Assembly: GCF_900107455.1 (NCBI RefSeq)
Contig: NZ_FNQB01000002.1
Coordinates: 248,001 to 312,000 of the forward strand
Reading direction: 5' to 3'
DNA from: Asanoa ishikariensis
GTDB taxonomy: Bacteria; Actinomycetota; Actinomycetes; Mycobacteriales; Micromonosporaceae
Length of the DNA: 64,000 nt
Shown here in pieces: positions 63,017 through 64,000 of the stretch (the first letter of the stretch is position 1; every line of letters starts with the position of its first letter). The translations under genes and the position numbers were made by a program. The notes under the pieces were generated by a model. It did no database searches, had not been told where the DNA came from, and worked only from the letters and a program-made list of their open reading frames with translations.

Positions 63017-63874
63017 ATGCCCCCGACGGTCCGCGCGTTGGTCGCGCTCCTCTACGCGACGGCCGCCGCCACCGTCGTGGTCGAGCTAGTCAATTGGGCG
63101 TACGCGCCGGAGCACGGCTTCGGGCTGGCGGTGCGCACCGGCTGGGCGCTGGTCCGCTCGTTCGGCTTCCTGATCCTGGTCTGGCACGTGCGCCGGGGCC
63201 GGGCCGGCGCCAAGCCGCTCGGGCTGATCCTCGCCGTCACCACCGTCTTCGCCGTCGGCCGGCTGGTCGTGCCGCGCTCCGGCGTGCCGCCGCTGCCCGG
63301 CGCGATCGGCTTCGCAGTGCTCACCGCGCTCTGCCTGGCGGTGGTCGTGCTGCTCTACCGGGCGCCGACGGTAGGCACCCATCTCGTCCGGCACCCCAAC
63401 CGGCTCGTTCTCGACCGACGCGGCATCGGCTGGCAGGAGGGCGTGCCGCGCCGGCCACCGGTCGCCGCCTGGACGCTGACCGCCCGGGTCGCCTCCTTCA
63501 CCTTTCCGGCACTGATGGTGGTGCCGGCGTTGGTGGCGCTGGGTCAGGGCGAACTGAGCCGGCTGCCGCTGGTGCTCGGCTGGCTGCTGTTCGCGATCGT
63601 CGTCGGCAACGTTCTGCTGCCGATCGGCATCTTTCTGCTCCGCGACCAGGCCTGGGCACGCGTCTCGCTGGTCGTCGTCACGGTCGTGGTGCTGCTGGTC
63701 GACCTGCCGATGTGCTTCTACCTGCTCGGCCTCGACGGGCTCATCCGCGACGGCGGCCCGCTGCTCGCCGCCGCGGCGGTGACCCTCTGGGGCGTCGCCC
63801 GCTCGCGGACCACAACCGATGCCCGCGTGCCGAGGCCGCGCGCGGAGTCCCCTCTCCCGGATACGGTTCGGTGA
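63017..63874 (+). CDS. Multi-pass membrane protein of unknown function
   Basis: 285 residues from ATG 63017, 7 nt after TACACT (63004-63009). About eight hydrophobic segments over the whole length, with a basic middle loop (RHPNRLVLDRRGIGWQEG) and a short hydrophilic C-terminus. No recognised family or catalytic motif. Its last codon overlaps the ATG of the flavoprotein gene, though that start also has its own TACGGT box. Confidence 0.7.
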   Translation: MPPTVRALVALLYATAAATVVVELVNWAYAPEHGFGLAVRTGWALVRSFGFLILVWHVRRGRAGAKPLGLILAVTTVFAVGRLVVPRSGVPPLPGAIGFAVLTALCLAVVVLLYRAPTVGTHLVRHPNRLVLDRRGIGWQEGVPRRPPVAAWTLTARVASFTFPALMVVPALVALGQGELSRLPLVLGWLLFAIVVGNVLLPIGIFLLRDQAWARVSLVVVTVVVLLVDLPMCFYLLGLDGLIRDGGPLLAAAAVTLWGVARSRTTTDARVPRPRAESPLPDTVR

Positions 63875-64000
63875 TGATCGATTACGACGTGCTCGTCGTC
63901 GGCGCCGGTCCCGCCGGTGCCACGGCGGCGGTGGCCGCGCGCCGGGCCGGCGCCAGCGTGCTGCTGCTCGACCGGTCCAGCTTCCCGCGCGACAAGACCT
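63874..64000 (+). CDS. Geranylgeranyl reductase family flavoprotein (partial, C-terminus off the window)
   Basis: 42 codons visible from ATG 63874, 6 nt after TACGGT (63862-63867); GTG 63871 is also in frame. The N-terminus is an FAD-binding Rossmann motif, VVGAGPAGATAA, followed by ASVLLLDRSSFPRDKT, the pattern at the start of geranylgeranyl reductase and related FAD mono-oxygenase-fold proteins. The sequence available does not decide between these. The stop is beyond the window. Confidence 0.8.
   Translation, partial: MIDYDVLVVGAGPAGATAAVAARRAGASVLLLDRSSFPRDKT

Overview
The window is chromosomal DNA of a high-GC actinobacterium. The very GC-rich genes, the frequent leaderless GTG/ATG starts sitting 6-8 nt after a TANNNT box, and families such as GPP34, DUF4349, PknB-type kinases, SigE-type ECF factors, mycosin and LpdA all fit. 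The gene set and intergenic repeats look most like Micromonosporaceae, but no rRNA or marker gene is present, so family level is an inference. I see no tRNA, rRNA, CRISPR array, IS element or prophage.

Layout. 1-2527: cytochrome bd subunit I (cydA, runs off the left edge) beside an M56/BlaI sensor-repressor pair, with BlaI-type TGTAGTAG/CTACTACA palindromes before cydA and before blaI. 2.6-6.3 kb: membrane-anchored Hsp70-like ATPase, hypothetical protein, SDR oxidoreductase divergent from an HxlR regulator, and a gene remnant ending in two strong hairpins. 6.3-9.5 kb: deoxyribose-phosphate operon (deoC, active ALDH, short ALDH lacking catalytic residues). 9.6-31.5 kb: upp, GPP34, a polytopic membrane protein, phosphomannomutase/phosphoglucomutase, PknB-like kinase, stand-alone acyl-CoA mutase large subunit, M20 amidohydrolase, DUF4349 lipoprotein, a metallo-beta-lactamase-fold operon, GNAT, gamma-glutamylcyclotransferase, lpdA, DedA, the ATP-grasp/alpha-E/transglutaminase triad and a lipid kinase. 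31.5-36 kb: a threonine-codon leader peptide and terminator in front of a short second threonyl-tRNA synthetase, then nhaA and a TetR/DoxX pair. 36-59 kb: guaB1, accA3, an ABC/MFS efflux block, maf, a three-gene type VII secretion-like cassette (two helical secreted-type proteins plus mycosin), accE, a second kinase, an M50 protease/ECF sigma/membrane-protein cluster, a MarR-controlled LLM oxidoreductase-hemerythrin fusion, accD, birA, a PH-domain protein, an Eis-like acetyltransferase and two GtrA proteins. 60-64 kb: an ECF sigma factor with its own zinc-finger domain, GTP-dependent PEP carboxykinase, a membrane protein, and the start of a geranylgeranyl-reductase-type flavoprotein.

How it fits together. 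From memory, upp to gtrA is collinear, with all strands inverted, with M. tuberculosis Rv3309c to Rv3277 (upp, pmmB, amiA/B1, Rv3304, lpdA ... accA3, maf, accE5, accD5, birA, Rv3278c, Rv3277). Against that backbone the accessory insertions stand out: the secretion cassette lies exactly between accE and maf, about 6.8 kb separates accE from accD, and an efflux block separates maf from accA3. The backbone genes form an acyl-CoA carboxylase system (AccA3, AccD, AccE, BirA).

The most notable signals are: (1) a 17-residue leaderless leader peptide with three consecutive Thr codons, a hairpin and a terminator upstream of an editing-domain-less ThrRS, which looks like an attenuator; (2) the orphan ESX-like cassette; (3) the LLM-hemerythrin fusion with paired MarR operators; and (4) the BlaI-type operators at cydA.
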